Assembly: GCA_903994635.1 (NCBI GenBank)
Contig: CAJEXQ010000008.1
Coordinates: forward strand, 1 to 64,000
Length of the DNA stretch: 64,000 bases
Direction of reading: 5' to 3'
DNA from: an uncultured Chlorobiaceae bacterium
Lineage (GTDB): Bacteria > Bacteroidota > Chlorobiia > Chlorobiales > Chlorobiaceae
Shown here: positions 63,148-64,000 of the stretch, piece after piece
Position numbering within the stretch: position 1 is the first letter of the stretch
How the letters are laid out: each line of letters opens with the position of its first letter
Notes under the pieces: model-generated
Seen by the model: only the letters and a program-made list of their open reading frames with translations
Told to the model about the DNA's origin: nothing
Databases searched by the model: none
Program-made: the position numbers and the translations under genes

Positions 63148-63874
63148 AGAAGATGAGGTCAGAATCAATCGGTATCTGGCGTCGTGCGGGATAGCATCAC
63201 GACGGGCTGCCGATCAACTGGTTCTTGATGGGCGAGTTATGGTAAACGGGACGGTTATTACAACTCCCGGCATAAAGGTCAGCCCTTCCCGTGATGAAGT
63301 TATCGTTGACGGCGAGCGCTTTGCCCAGCCTGAGAACCGGAAGGTTTACATCCTCTTCAATAAGCCAAGAAACGTTATCACAACGAACAGTGATGAAAAA
63401 AATCGGGAGACGGTGCTCGATTTTATTGATGTCAAGGAGCGGATTTTTCCTGTTGGCCGACTCGACAGAAAAACCACAGGAGTGATTCTGTTGACCAATG
63501 ACGGAACTCTTGCACATAAATTAATGCACCCTTCGTCAAATGTGAAAAAAGAGTATATTGCCGAGCTTGCTGAAAAATTTACGCCAAATCTTCTTGCTCA
63601 ATTGACAGGGGGAATGCGTTTAAAGGACACCGGAGAAAAAGTCAGCCCCTGCAGGGCTAAAATACTTGAGGAAGGGATGCAGGTGCTGGTGAGCATTCAT
63701 GAGGGAAAAAACCATCAGGTCAGAAGAATGTTCGAGACTCTCGGTTTTGAGGTAAAACGGCTTGAAAGGGTCGCTTATGCAGGCCTTTTGGCAGGGGAAC
63801 TCCGGCGGGGTGAATGGCGATATCTGAGCCGCAACGAGGTTCAGGAGCTCTACAAGTTGACAGAGAGCCCATAA
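63131..63874 (+). CDS. RsuA/RluB/RluF-type rRNA pseudouridine synthase
   Basis: The protein (247 residues from ATG 63131) has an S4 RNA-binding domain (RINRYLASCGIASRRAADQL, ~10-60) and a catalytic domain with the active Asp in FPVGRLDRKTTGVILLTNDG (~110). EGKNHQVRRMFETLGFEVKR near 200 is the family end. RluB, which modifies 23S rRNA U2605, is the likeliest by size and by the frequent scpB-rluB order, but RsuA cannot be ruled out by sequence. It overlaps scpB by 17 bases; an upstream in-frame start would lie inside scpB. Confidence 0.88.
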   Translation: MKNSSKEDEVRINRYLASCGIASRRAADQLVLDGRVMVNGTVITTPGIKVSPSRDEVIVDGERFAQPENRKVYILFNKPRNVITTNSDEKNRETVLDFIDVKERIFPVGRLDRKTTGVILLTNDGTLAHKLMHPSSNVKKEYIAELAEKFTPNLLAQLTGGMRLKDTGEKVSPCRAKILEEGMQVLVSIHEGKNHQVRRMFETLGFEVKRLERVAYAGLLAGELRRGEWRYLSRNEVQELYKLTESP

Positions 63875-63910
63875 GCCATCGGCCGGTTTTGTTAACGCAC
63901 AAAACCCGTC

Positions 63911-64000
63911 ATGGTTATGAGACAGCCTCTCTTTTTACTCAAACGTCATGCACTCCCTCTGGGCATGGCGTTTTTTCTCTTCTTTGCAGCTCCTTTTTTT
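63911..64000 (+). CDS. Start of an exported or membrane protein (partial)
   Basis: Thirty codons to the window edge: VMRQPLFLLKRHALPLG, then MAFFLFFAAPFF. Two basic residues before a hydrophobic, Phe-rich stretch make a signal peptide or signal anchor. Either ATG 63911 or ATG 63917 could be the start. Nothing more can be said because the rest is outside the window. Confidence 0.55.
   Translation, partial: MVMRQPLFLLKRHALPLGMAFFLFFAAPFF

Noticed and set aside
1..64000. CRISPR array
   Set aside because: No series of regularly spaced direct repeats and no cas gene were seen.

Overview
The window looks like chromosomal DNA of a green sulfur bacterium (Chlorobiaceae; Chlorobium/Pelodictyon-type). 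The best marker is a small chlorosome envelope protein of the CsmA/CsmE family at 26.5 kb. It is supported by a split carB, a DnaG primase without the usual zinc ligands (as I recall for the Bacteroidetes/Chlorobi lineage), a DUF3098 membrane protein, an NfnAB-type enzyme and general sequence character. The species cannot be fixed from the sequence alone.

Layout. 0-28.6 kb is mostly dense housekeeping DNA: isoprenoid (ispF), pyrimidine (pyrD, carB C-terminal half), glycogen (glgP), riboflavin (ribBA), serine/glycine (glyA), replication (dnaG), a TonB-ExbB-ExbD energiser operon, argD, NDH-2, purE, hemN, an ABC-F protein, csmE and lptB. One scar breaks it: a fragment resembling a pentameric ligand-gated channel pore lies between two copies of the argD 3' end. 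Two REP-like palindromic elements are also present.

28.6-50.1 kb is an accessory island and largely a graveyard of defence and mobile genes: a type I restriction subunit missing its front and an internal block, a frameshifted YgjP-like metallopeptidase, a frameshifted AlbA_2/RecG-like regulator, several toxin-antitoxin loci (one intact RelE/XRE pair, broken HigBA and VapBC pairs), a group II intron 5' fragment, transposase and Fic fragments, a truncated Rpn nuclease, an Abi fragment and a helicase fragment. Genes that look intact in it are a purine-type permease, a VF530 protein, an arylamine N-acetyltransferase and a ferrochelatase-like gene that together sit inside a split antitoxin gene, a type III restriction-modification operon with a DUF1016 nuclease between mod and res, a DUF4160-DUF2442 pair, a Nif11-type RiPP precursor, an aspartate/glutamate racemase with a signal peptide and a cupin.

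50.2-64 kb returns to core functions: guaA, a class A penicillin-binding protein, a hydrolase, DedA, tRNA-Pro(GGG), a radical-SAM/DUF4130 DNA-modification-or-repair pair, NfnAB (bifurcating transhydrogenase), hisH-hisA, scpB and an RsuA/RluB-type pseudouridine synthase, ending in the start of an exported protein.

Most promising for novelty: the Nif11-like RiPP precursor at 47.5 kb with nearby decayed FGE-like and ABC-transporter pieces; the HigBA locus split by a two-gene insertion; and the channel-like relic at argD. All family assignments are from reading protein and DNA motifs by eye; no database search was run.
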